Assembly (NCBI GenBank): GCA_958450365.1
Contig: CAUEEP010000741.1
Location: forward strand, 1,062,001 to 1,126,000
Source: Mesorhabditis belari
Lineage: Eukaryota; Nematoda; Chromadorea; Rhabditida; Rhabditidae
Length of the DNA: 64,000 bases
Direction: 5' to 3'
The translations under genes and the position numbers were made by a program. Under the pieces are notes generated by a model. It had not been told where the DNA came from. It did no database searches and worked only from the letters and a program-made list of their open reading frames with translations. Positions 23,925 to 34,082 of this stretch are shown here, one piece after another. The first letter of the stretch is position 1, and each line of letters begins with the position of its first letter.

Positions 23925-24370
23925 AGTTTAAAGTTTAGAGCTTAGTGATCTTTTAGAGTTTAAACTTTAGAGTTTAAAGAGCTTTTAGAGTTTAAACTTT
24001 ACTTTAGGGTTTAGAGAGCTTTAGAGTTTAAACTTTAGAGTTTAGAGAGCTTTAGAGTTTAGAGAGCTTCAAGAGTTTCAATTTTAGAGTTTAAACTTTA
24101 GGGTTTAGTGAGCTTTAGAGTTTAAAATTTAGAGCTAAGTGAGCTTTTAGAGTTTAAACTTTACTTTAGAGTTTAGAGAGCTTCAAGAGTTTCAATTTTA
24201 GAGCTTAAACTTTACTTTAGAGTTTAGAGAGCTTCAAGAGTTTCAATTTTAGAGTTTAAACTTTACTTTAGGGTTTAGAGAGCTTTAGAGTTTAAACTCT
24301 ACTTTAGAGTTTAAACTCTACTTTAGATTTAAACTTTAGAATTCCTAAATTGAAAAGTTTAAACTTTAAA
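23925..24370. repeat. Degenerate minisatellite of TTTAGAGTTTAAACTTTA type
   Basis: Repeats of TAGAGTTTAAACTTTA alternate with GAGAGCTT and CAAGAGTTTCAATT variants, giving higher-order blocks of about 55-75 bp. Confidence 0.85.
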
Positions 24371-25515
24371 TGTTAAACTTTAGATTTTAAACTTTTCAAT
24401 TCAAAGTATTCAATAACTTACTTTCTATACTAGTTTAAATCACAAACTGCACACCAGCAGCTAGTCAAAACCATAGTTTTTGTTGAACTTTGCTTTGAAA
24501 AGTAAAAGATATTCAAGTTTCGGCTTTTTTTTTCCGCTTACAAGCTTACCCTATTTTGCTTAATCTAATTTTTACTTTCACTTCTTTTTACATTAAACAT
24601 AACAAGCTAAAGATCTCCAACCACTAGAAATAAGAAGAAAGGCAGCTTTTTATCTAACTGACTACTTTTTCTCATTGACATAACTCATTAAACTTTTTGC
24701 TTTCAAGAATCTCTTGTGCTTTGAATGACTGTACCTTTAAAAATCACAAGATTCCTTTCTTTATCTCATAAATCAGACACCAAGTTTTGCGTATCTCTAG
24801 CTTTTTTCTATGTCAAAAAACTTAAAAAGAGAAAAAGGTCAAAAGTCCCAATCTTCTTGTCAATTGGGCTCTCGGGTCAAAAGCTGTAAAGAGAGAAAAG
24901 AGAGAAAAGAGAGCTGTAAAGAGAGATAAATGCTTAGCAAAAACATTTGTACATCTTTTTCCCAGCTTTTTCTCTTTTTTTCCTTTTCCTCTCATCCATC
25001 CATAAGGGATTTTTCGAGTGCTTGAAAAAAAGAACGACTCCTGCAAGATTTGGAGAGGGTTGAAAAATGAATGATCGAGATTTATGAGACTTCTAAATGA
25101 GTACAATTCCTAAACATTAAACACCTCAATTTTTTTTTGACTAAACTTTGATTTTCCAGATTGCAGATGATTTGTTTCGTTTGTTTGGTTGGTTTCGTTT
25201 GTTTCCTTTGTTTGGTTTGTTTGGTTGGTTCCGTTTTGAGTACAGCTGTTTTTATGAATTTCTTGGCTTTTAAGCGTACATGTGTAATTGAAGAACTGAT
25301 TCTGTTTGGATAATAAAGTTCAGAATTGTGAATGAATCATCTTTTAGTTTTCAATAGAATGATTCAATAGAATAGAACCTTTTTGAAAGCAATTAGTCGA
25401 GTTTTAGACAGATTTTTTGTAACATTTTGCTCAAAATTTCGAAATTTCGTTTGAAATTTCGTTTAAAATCTTTTGCGGACTTTTGCTTCGCGGAAATCAC
25501 TATTTGTTGATTTTT
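24371..25515. other. No gene seen
   Basis: AT-rich sequence with short simple repeats (GAGAGAAAA near 24,890; TTTGGTTGGTTTCG near 25,190). Nothing coding was supported. Confidence 0.3.
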
Positions 25516-25519
25516 TTTT

Positions 25520-26266
25520 TTGGTAAAACTTGTAATCTTGTACCCATTATCATGCAGAGTGAATAGCGGAGACTTATTTTGCAAGGTCTTGACTTCTCCC
25601 TGGACTCCTAGAGCCATTAAGTGGACAATGATGTATTGCTGTCTTATAGCCAATGGAGAGACTTTGGTAAATCCCAGGGGCCAGATTGAGCTTTTGAATA
25701 GGATTCAGCTTAAACCTATTTCTAAATCCCTAAGCGACAAAATTGAAAAGGTTCAGAAAAACTCTACTCGAATAGCACTATTCAAAATCGAATTTGCTAA
25801 CTACTCAAGTATAAACATAGATTGAAGTCAAGTATAAACATAGACTGAAACTTTTCTCACTTGAAACCTTAGAACAACGCCGTCTTATCATAGATTTGGT
25901 TGAGTGCTTTAAAATTGTAAAAGGAAAACATCAAAACCCTCTTTTTAAAAATGTTTTTCGGCTAAACTCGAGGCTTTTGGCTGGCTTTTGGCTGGCTTTT
26001 GGCTGGCTTTTGGCTGGCTTTTGGCTGGCTTTTGGCTGGCTTTTGGCTGGCTTTTGGCTGGCTTTTGGCTGGCTTTTGGCAGGCTTTTGGCTGGCTTTTG
26101 GCTAGCTTTTGGCAGGCGTGGCTCTTTTAGCTTGCATCCCGAATCTGCTTTCTCTAAATCCTCTAGATCCTCTAGAGCTTTTTTTGTAAATCGTGTGATT
26201 AAAGTTTGGAATGCCCTTCCCGACAAGTTGCTCCACCGTGTCTTATTTGATTTCCACCGTGTCTGA
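25520..26266 (+). pseudogene. 3' end of a LINE (non-LTR) polyprotein
   Basis: The plus strand carries the C-terminal part of a LINE reverse transcriptase in pieces: LSDKIEKVQKNSTRIALFK, then in a shifted frame LKLFSLETLEQRRLIIDLVE and CFKIVKGKHQNPLFKN, and finally FFVNRVIKVWNALPDKLL. These motifs (RR...DL...K, and F..R....WN.LP) are typical of the region after the RT domain in CR1/RTE-type elements. A short duplication of AAGTATAAACATAGA and an internal 11-bp minisatellite interrupt it. No full RT domain is present, so this is a truncated relic. Confidence 0.65.
25976..26118. repeat. 11-bp minisatellite inside the LINE relic
   Basis: About thirteen near-identical copies of GGCTGGCTTTT. The array separates the two last pieces of the LINE reading frame. 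Confidence 0.95.
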
Positions 26267-26530
26267 TTTTAAAAGGGCTATTTCGTTGCATTTTAAGTGA
26301 CTTTGTCATCTTTTATCTGGTACATTTTTCATTTCGTTTTCGCACTTTATTTCTTTCTAAATTTCTTTCTGAATAAAGTACTTATATAAAAGGATCTTGA
26401 ATCTTAAATGGATCACAAGCTCTTGAAAAAAAGTAGACTGATTCTAAATGTTTTTTTTTTGTAACTTTCTTCTATTTTTGCTAACTAGGCTAACTAGGCT
26501 GTAACTTAGGCTTTCGAGGAAGTGTTTACG

Positions 26531-27003
26531 TTCCTTTTCGTACTTTCATTTCTAACCAACAAATGCACCAATTGAACTACGGTTTATTTTCATTAGAAAG
26601 GTCAATTATTTTCCCTCAAAATAACACTAAAATGGGTTTAAAAATGTCTTATAGCGGAATTTTTTGGGGAGTGTGAAGTCGGGTAGTCGAAAATGCGATT
26701 CGATGATACAGTTTTGACACTTTCAGCTAAGAAAACCTATCTTTTTGTTAATACATAAAAGATAGAGCACAAAAATTTAGATATATAGTCAAATTTTCAG
26801 AGAAATTCATTCAGCCAATTTCTTTGTAGAGGTTTTTATAGATTTTCTACGAAAAACACGGTTTCTCCTCTCGAATTTGCTTGAAAGTGAACCGAAATTG
26901 ACGTAAAAAGATGGGAAATTTAAAGAATAAACCCTTTTTATTTAGAGAAAATCATAGGTTCATTGGTGAGTTTGTTATTTTTTAACCGAAAAACGAAAAG
27001 GGA
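26531..27003. mobile_element. Relic copy of the 48,981 MITE
   Basis: Shares long blocks with the element at 48,981-49,518 (CCAACAAATGCACCAATT, GTGTGAAGTCGGGTAGTC with one change, GAGAAATTCATTCAGCCAAT, CTTGAAAGTGAACCGAAATT). Its terminal inverted repeats have been lost or mutated. Confidence 0.75.
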
Positions 27004-27403
27004 CGATCTGGAGAGCCTAATAAAGAATTCTAGAAATTAGATTAACTAGCCAAATATTTCTGCAACTAAAGAAATAAAAGAATCAAACAAATAATGAAAG
27101 GATCACGGTCCGAACATCACAACTTAAACTCTTCAAAAGCTTTGAGAGAAAACAACGGCTCTCCAGGGGCTCTCCCTTTCCCCATCCATTTTTGCCAAGT
27201 GCTAGGGAAAGGCCTTGATCGAATTGCTCACCTCATTTCTTTTTCCTTCAATTTCTCTGATCGAAAAAAGAGTCTCCAAGTACACGGGGATAAGCAAATC
27301 GAAGATTTTTTTGGAAAAAGAGGGCCATTCCTTCAGCTGGCCATCCTTATGACTTCCTCGTAGCCTTGATAATCTGATTTTCGCATATTTGGATGTGTTT
27401 CAC

Positions 27404-28151
27404 ATACCGTATTCTCTCTAATAGAGGTGCACTCTTTAATAGTAGTGCACTCTCTAATAGTATTGCGGTCCAGGAGGGGGGTTTAAAAAATAGTAGTGCA
27501 CCCCCGAAAATTTGAATTTCTGTTTGCTTCTTTTTCATCTAAACCTTTTTGACTTTATATTTATGTGACATTCTAAAGCTATTCAAGCCAGCAAAAGTGA
27601 GGCTTTTTTTATTCATTTATTAACTATTCTTCACATGAAAAAGTTAGCAAAAAACCTAAAATTGTTGTGCAAAGTGCGAAAACATCTTTTTGTCGTTTGA
27701 CAAGACGCAAATTGTCAACTCGCCGGCCCACAACTGTATGTCAAAAGGAGTCAACTGCATGTCAAAAGAGCCAAAGGAACCAAAGGAGCCAAAGTAGCCA
27801 AAGTAGCCAAAGGAGCCAAAGGAGCCAAAGGAGCCAAAGGAGCCAAAGGAGCCAAAGTAGCCAAAGGAGCCAAAGGAGCCAAAGGAGCCAAAGTCTTTTT
27901 GTTGTTTGTCAAGACACAAACACAAACAATTACTACGGTAATTGTCAACTCGCCGGCCCACAACTGTATGTCAAAAGGAGCCAAAGGAGTACGTGAAAGA
28001 GTTGCAAGAATTTTTGGAACAAATCTTATATCTGTCTTACTTTGGTAAATGATAAAACTCTTTAATAGTAGTGCACTCTCTAATAGTATTGCGGTCCAGA
28101 AGGGGGTTCAAAAAATAGTAGTGCGCACTACTATTAGAGAGAATACGGTAT
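27404..28151. mobile_element. 748-bp element with TACCGTATTCTCTCTAATAG ends
   Basis: The ends are inverted copies of TACCGTATTCTCTCTAATAG. A 90-bp block with AGTAGTGCACTCTCTAATAG and TATTGCGGTCCAG is present near both ends in direct orientation (27,430-27,510 and 28,050-28,125). The centre holds a 9-bp array and two copies of CAACTCGCCGGCCCACAACTG. The element is flanked by a 14-bp direct repeat ATTTGGATGTGTTT. Confidence 0.7.
27768..27892. repeat. 9-bp minisatellite
   Basis: About fourteen copies of AGCCAAAGG with AGCCAAAGT variants, inside the TIR element. Confidence 0.95.
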
Positions 28152-28639
28152 TTGGATGTGTTTAACTCAAATTCATCCAATTCATTCATTTTTTCGACTT
28201 CTAGCATTACCTTTCTTTGCAAACATATGGCTTTTACCTTTTTTTTTCTTTTCTTTTTCGTTCATAAATTTGATTCTCTATGGGTATTGGGATGTGAGTC
28301 CAGTGATGCAATATCGTTGAAAACACTTTCTCTACATTTTCTCCTACATCTTCTCCTACTTTTTTCCTTTTTTCCTTTTTTCCTTTATGACGCACTTACT
28401 TTCATTTCTATGACTTAAGACTTAGTATTGGTCGATCTATTCTGCCTCTATTCTACCAAATTAAGCAGCATCGCTCTATTCTACTAGTCGCTGCTACGGA
28501 CTTCTTGAGTGCCTAGTTTTTTGCTTTTTCAAAATTCACTTTCACTTCAAAATTTCAAAATTCAAGTTATCGGCGATTTGAAGCGCTCCTTATCTATATT
28601 TGTGGAGTGCCAAATTCTGTACAATTGTGAGAAGGATAA

Positions 28640-28991
28640 GGAACACACAAGCCATTTAAATCTAAAAAAAAACAAAACAAAAAGCCAGTTGACGGATTCG
28701 AACCAGGTAGGTCTTGCCTTCTAGTCTAGTCCACTACCACTTGGCCACGCCTGCACTCCCTTCGGAACTGATAAGGCCAGGCTATATTTAAGGTTTATGT
28801 TTGATTTTTGAAACTCCGCACAAAACTTTAACTAGCTCAAACATAGACCTTAAAACAGGGCTTTTCAGAACCAGTAAGAACAGGGACGGCCGAGTGCTAG
28901 TGGGTTAGAATGCAAGGTATGGCCTCCCGGGTTCGAGTCCGTCAGCTGACTTCAGATTTGTTTTTTTAAGTTTAAATGGCTTGTGTGTTCC
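28640..28991. repeat. Inverted pair of tRNA-like modules
   Basis: The outer arms are inverted copies of GGAACACACAAGCCATTTAA, then an A/T-rich linker. Just inside are two tRNA-like units in opposite orientation: on the minus strand at 28,756-28,684 (GTGGCCAAGTGGTAGTGG and CTGGTTCGAATCCGTC), and on the plus strand at 28,884-28,950 (ACGGCCGAGTGCTAGTGG and CGGGTTCGAGTCCGTC). Both resemble Ser/Leu-type tRNA D-arms and T-arms but lack a closing acceptor stem. The whole unit is a 352-bp palindrome. Confidence 0.75.
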
Positions 28992-29112
28992 CTATAACTT
29001 AAGTACCTTTTCCCATTTGCCTTGGACAACAATTGATAAATTGTCAGATCTTCGAACACAATTCTACTGATAACCAAGCGAAATTGCCTTTCACCAACTT
29101 TACATCTCGTAA

Positions 29113-29142
29113 TTGACTTCCTCTTCTTCTTCTTCCTCTTCT

Positions 29143-29212
<70 letters not shown>

Positions 29213-29220
29213 TCTCTCCT

Positions 29221-29267
<47 letters not shown>

Positions 29268-29333
29268 TTCCTCTTCTACTTCTTCCTCTTCTTCTTCTTC
29301 CTCTTCTTCTTCCTCTTCTTCTTCCTCTTTCCA
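29113..29333. repeat. TTC/TCC microsatellite
   Basis: An almost pure run of TTC with interspersed CTC triplets. It creates long poly-Ser, poly-Glu and poly-Arg frames that are not genes. Confidence 0.97.
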
Positions 29334-29349
29334 GTTCAAAAGTCACTTT

Positions 29350-30490
29350 ATTTACAATACCTAAATGTCGACTGAGTGGATCTAAGAAAAGAACGAAGAC
29401 TTTGAATATTTCATGGCTTAATTGAGAATCAGCTGTTGTTGGGAAGGGAAGAAAGGATGTCGATTACTCATAGTTAGCATAAATATCGAGTTTCTACGAA
29501 AAATTGAAAGATCGGCTAGCTGAAGTTCATCTAATTGATATGAGTGTCTAATAGAGATATAAAATCCTTTGAAACCTCAGCTCTGCTCTCAGAAAGCTTC
29601 AACTTTTAAACAACGCTCAAGTCTTGACTTTTTCGGATCCTTTTTCGGTTCCTCGGATCCTTTGGATCCTTATTAATCCTTCGTAAAGTTGTTGTGAGTT
29701 TTTGGATCTATTTTTAAAATACAAATCGTTACTTTTTCGATCTTTTCAAGACTAAACCGGAGATTTTCGGGGATTAGACATCTCTTTAACTAATTGAATG
29801 TATCCGTCATCGAAAAAAAACCGAAACATTTCTTTTCACAACAAAAACATTTTGATAGACGGAAGATTAACTATTTGAAAGGTTTTTTTTTTGATAAAAA
29901 TTCATCTGATGAATTGTTTTCTGAAAAGACATTATCTTTTTGACGTACAATTATCTTTTTGAAACAGTTTGCGATCTAGTGGGCTTAGCCCGAGTTTCTG
30001 TTTGAAAAACAGGAATACTTTTTCAATAAACTCATAAATGTTAGACTAATTGATTAGAGTGGCTACTGTTGAACTATTGAAATGGCTTTAAATCCTTTAA
30101 ATCCTTTAAATACCAAAACCTCTTTTGTTTTTTGAATATCAAAGTGACAAACAGGAACTTGGCTAAGAAAATGAAAAGCTCATTTTGAAGTGTAATGTAG
30201 ATAAACTCAATTTCTAACTTTAATTTTTCAAGTTCAACTTTAAAAACGCATTTTAACTGTTCAAGACATGTATAATGATCTAATTTGATTGCGAAATTTG
30301 ACCTGACAAACGTTCTCATAGCAGTTTCTTTTCTATTTTAATTCATCTCTTTCAGAAGTTTTCATTTTATTCTTCTTTTTGTCTTCCGGTTTATAACTAT
30401 TTTTTGTTTATGAAAATGAAATCAAATTTGTTTTTACTTACAAGATAACTTGACTTGACTTTTTGGTTTATATCATTGAGCTTCAGAGTC
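29350..30490. other. No gene seen
   Basis: AT-rich sequence without repeats of note or supportable exons. Confidence 0.3.
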
Positions 30491-30504
30491 TTCAACATGT
30501 CTTA

Positions 30505-31010
30505 ATTTTGATCTTGGTCCTGATCTTGATCTTGGTCCTGATCTTGGTCCTGATCTCGATATTGGTCTTGATTTTGGTCTTGATTTTGGTCTTGATTTTG
30601 GTCTTGGCCTTGATCTTGGTCTTGATTTTGGTCCTGATCTTGGTCTTGATTTTGGTCCTGATCTTGATCTTGGTCCTGGTCTTGATTTTGGTCTTGATTT
30701 TGGTCTTGGCCTTAATCTTGGCCTTGATTTTGGTCCTGATCTTGATATTGGTCTTGATCTTGGTCCTGATCTTGATATTGGTCTTGATTTTGGTCTTGAT
30801 TTTGGTCTTGGCCTTAATCTTGGCCTTGATTTTGGTCCTGATCTTGATATTGGTCTTGATCTTGGTCCTGATCTTGATATTGGTCTTGATTTTGGTCTTG
30901 ATTTTGGTCTTGGCCTTAATTTTGCTCTTGATCCTGATCTTGATTTTGGTCTTGGCCTTGTTCTTGATCTTAGCCTTGATCTTGATTTTGATCTTTCTCA
31001 TCACTCTTGT
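30505..31010. repeat. 6/12-bp minisatellite of TTGATYTTGGTC
   Basis: Long array built of TTGATCTTGGTC, TTGATTTTGGTC and TTGGCCTTAATC variants with larger repeats of about 90-110 bp. The period divides by three, so frames rich in Ile/Leu/Val or Lys/Thr/Ile stay open; these are not taken as genes. Confidence 0.95.
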
Positions 31011-31086
31011 CATCAATTTCATTCTTGTTCTTGTTATTAACTTTATTTTAATAAAGAAGTAAAGGAATTGATAAAAATGAGTAGAT

Positions 31087-31275
31087 TTCCGAGGGAATTG
31101 AACCCTTGATCTTTTGCTTTTCGAGCTATCCAGAAACCTTTGCTCTAACCACTGAGCTATCCGGTACCTTAACTTTCCTAGAGAAAGAGGGAAAGATAAG
31201 AGGGAAGAAGAAAAGAAGAAAGAAAGAAAGAAAGAGAGAAAGAAGGAAAGAAAGAAAGAAAGAAAGGAAGCTATC
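31087..31275 (-). repeat. tRNA-like SINE with 5' (CTTT)n tract
   Basis: Minus strand 31170-31087 carries TAGCTCAGTGGTTAGAGCA (box A) and AAGGGTTCAATTCCC (box B). The tRNA-like D-arm and T-arm are good, but no acceptor stem closes. A tract of GAAA repeats on the plus strand (31,200-31,268) lies upstream of box A in the SINE's orientation. Downstream it reads TCAATTCCTTTACTTC, shared with the copy at 38.9 kb. Confidence 0.7.
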
Positions 31276-31334
31276 CTGGCTGCTAAGTCTGTTTTGAAAA
31301 GGGTTTTCTTGTATTTTTCATCTTAACTTTACTG

Positions 31335-31466
31335 CAGTCGACTCTCGATATAACGATTCACTCGGGATCGATGCTTGATATCGTTATATCGAACATATCG
31401 TTATATCAAACAACGTTATATCGAAGATATCGTTATATCGAGCATCGTTTTATCGAGAGTCGACTG
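31335..31466. mobile_element. 132-bp MITE with CAGTCGACTCTCGATA ends
   Basis: Perfect inverted ends CAGTCGACTCTCGATA, followed inside by repeats of ATCGTTATATCGA. A TA follows the right end; the left flank is TG. Such ends are typical of pogo/Tc1-type elements. Confidence 0.75.
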
Positions 31467-31469
31467 TAT

Positions 31470-32715
31470 TCTGTGTTTTCCAAACAATTCCATGATCATT
31501 TCGTCAAACGAATTGACGTTTCTCTAGTTCAAAATGTGCTTTTTGCTTTCTCACCAAATATTATTTGATTCCATCAACCAATCTCTGTTATTTCCCCCAA
31601 AATAATGAGACACTTTGGGCATTTTTATGAACGCATACAAGATGTTGTTTTCCAAGAAAAGCTTTGAACTTTATTGCACTTTATTACAACCATTTTCTAA
31701 CCCCAAATTTTCTCTTTTTTTTTGCTAATTTTCTGATCTTATTTTTTTTCAGTTATAAATCACAACTTTTCAAAGAGTTCAAGAGGGGAAATAACAGAGA
31801 TTTTGACCGGTCATCAAGCAAAAACAAAAAAAGCAAACAAATTATTGAACCCAGTAGTTTACGTTTGAAAATGTTCGAAAACGAAGCTTTTGTCGACGAA
31901 AATTGAGCGGTATTCTTTTAGTTTCTAGCTTTTGTACATGCTTTTCATTTTTTCTTTCTTCTGGATTCACAAATTTGAGCCAACATGTGACAATGTGAGC
32001 ATGGGAACCACAATTTTCTTTTAAGTAGTTTTCCGCGAATTCACGTTCAATTATGAGCTTGATGAGAATGGGATTTGTCTCGTGGATTTTTTTCTTTTTT
32101 TTTTTACTTTTTGTCATCTTATGACTACTTTCTAGAGCTACTCATCAAAAAAAGCCAACTGAATTTTAAAAGCCAACGGGAAAACCTTCAATGTTAAACG
32201 TATAGTCAGATGTGGAACGTGAAATCTATTGCCATATCTTTATCATTGATGTTGATCAATCAATACTGGGAAAGGAAAGTCCCGGGCTCTAACAACCCTA
32301 TTCATCAGTTGGCTACGAAACTTAACTACCTTATTTTCTCTAATATTTTCCCTGTAGTAGTGCCCCACGCTGAGCCGAGTTGATGAATATTTTACGGTTT
32401 TCAAGTTTTCACAGAAACTCAACACTCTAATCCCCCACTAGATCTCATCGTCAGCTACATTTTCCGACCCCACATCGATAGGCTCTGATATGCGCTTTTC
32501 AAGATTTCGAGCGATTAAGGCAAAGCCACGGTATACGGGTCCAAAAGCTATAATTTTAAGACCAGCTTATCGGCTCTTTGCTACCTGAACAATTTAATCA
32601 ATTTGTTATGATCAATTTACATTTAAGCAACCATTTTAATCGTTTCTATAGCTAGATTTGTTTTCAGTGATACACTAATGGTTCATGAAACGGTCATTCA
32701 TTAACGGTTAACGGT
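31470..32715. other. No gene seen
   Basis: AT-rich; ORFs at 31,664-31,906 and on the minus strand at 31,842-32,425 have no splice partners or recognisable motifs. Confidence 0.3.
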
Positions 32716-33015
32716 AGACATGGTTTTTTTGGCAAAATCGGATCGGATCGGGCTAGCCCAATTGGTCGGACGGATCGGATCGGACCGAATCGAATCGGGC
32801 TGACCCGATCGGTCGGACCTATCGGATCGAATCGGGCTAGTGCGATAGGTCGGACGGATCGGATCGAATCGGATCGGACTGACCCGATCGGTCGGACCTA
32901 TCGGATCGGATCGGGCGATCCTAATCGGTCGGACGGATCGGATCGAATCGGGCTAGCCCGATTGGTCGGACCTATCGGATCGGATCGGTCCTGATCCGAT
33001 CCGATAACCATGTCT
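32716..33015. repeat. GATCGG-rich repeat element with AGACATGGTT ends
   Basis: Inverted ends AGACATGGTT/AACCATGTCT bracket roughly five copies of a 45-50 bp unit built from GGATCGGATCG, GGGCTAGCCCGAT and TGGTCGGAC. It is much richer in G+C and CpG than its surroundings. No ORF. Confidence 0.7.
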
Positions 33016-34082
33016 TGTTATCGGTACCGACAACAGTACTGATCCGGCTCTATCTTTGAATAATGGTTTAGTCGATGTTGTAAACCTTACTTATCGGTGC
33101 CGTTAAAGTAATTAAAGTCAATTACGAAAGTAATTGTTAGACAAGTTTATCCATAATCGTATCCAGTTGTCAGATATCTTGACAACAATAGAAATCAAGT
33201 GAATATGTTGAGAGAAAGCCAATGTTTGTTGCTATTTCGGAAAAATTAACTATTTCCCCTTTGAGATCATCCAATCCTGTCATCCTTTGAGATCAAACAG
33301 TTAAAATGCTGAAATTAGCAATTTCTTACTCTATTCTTTACTCTATAAATTCATCTAATGAAATTTTGTTATTCTCCTATGCCAAAAACGCCAAAAACTC
33401 TTATGCCAAAAGTCTAAGCTTGTTTTTACGGATACAGATACAGATTACAGATGTTTTTACAGTATAAAAAGTATAAAAGTATATGCGCAGAAGAAAGGGG
33501 AATTACTGAGATTTCAAGCATTTTTTTCAGCTAAAACAGCGTTCATTTCTTAATTTTTAAGCTCAAAAAAGGCTTTTATTTTTATTTTTTTCAGCCCAAG
33601 GCTTCTTCTTGTGTTTTTCTTTGCTTTTTTTGATTCTTTTTCTCTCGTTGAAATCTCTAATTCTATGGTAATCAACATAGGAAAAGAGCAGTTGTTGAAA
33701 GAGCGGTTGCACACAAATACACACACAAAATGGTCATGATAGAGAAATCTTTTGATTTTCCCTACAATCTAAGTTTATTTCTATTATTTCTTTCAAATTT
33801 TTATACAATTCATTTCATCTATTGATTGTTTTGTAAAGTTTTTCGCCTTTTCATTCTTTTTTTCTTACCTCAAAAGCTCTTTTGATTTTCAAAATTTCGA
33901 CAAATTTCGACAGTCAACTCTTTCTTCAGAAAACTAGCTTTTTTCTATATTTCTTTTTTTATTACTTTTTCTATATTTCTTTTTTTATTTCTTTTTGTTA
34001 TTACTTTTTGTTATTACTGATTTCAAATCAATCATAGTATTTTTTAAATCTGATTACTCAATTTATAAGCTTAAATTCAGTC
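33016..34082. promoter_or_regulatory. Upstream region of the GPCR gene
   Basis: T-rich, gene-free sequence before the receptor start. No promoter element can be named with confidence. Confidence 0.25.

Noticed and set aside
29044..29364. ORFs of poly-Arg, poly-Glu and poly-Ser
   Set aside because: They are translations of the TTC/TCC microsatellite; no start context, splice partner or flanking coding content.
30463..31062. 199-codon Ile/Leu/Val frame resembling a membrane protein
   Set aside because: Produced by the TTGATCTTGGTC array; the hydrophobicity is an artefact of the repeat.
31087..31170. Functional tRNA gene on the minus strand
   Set aside because: D-arm and T-arm are good but the ends (GGTACCG and CGGAAAT) do not pair into an acceptor stem, and a sister SINE copy exists.
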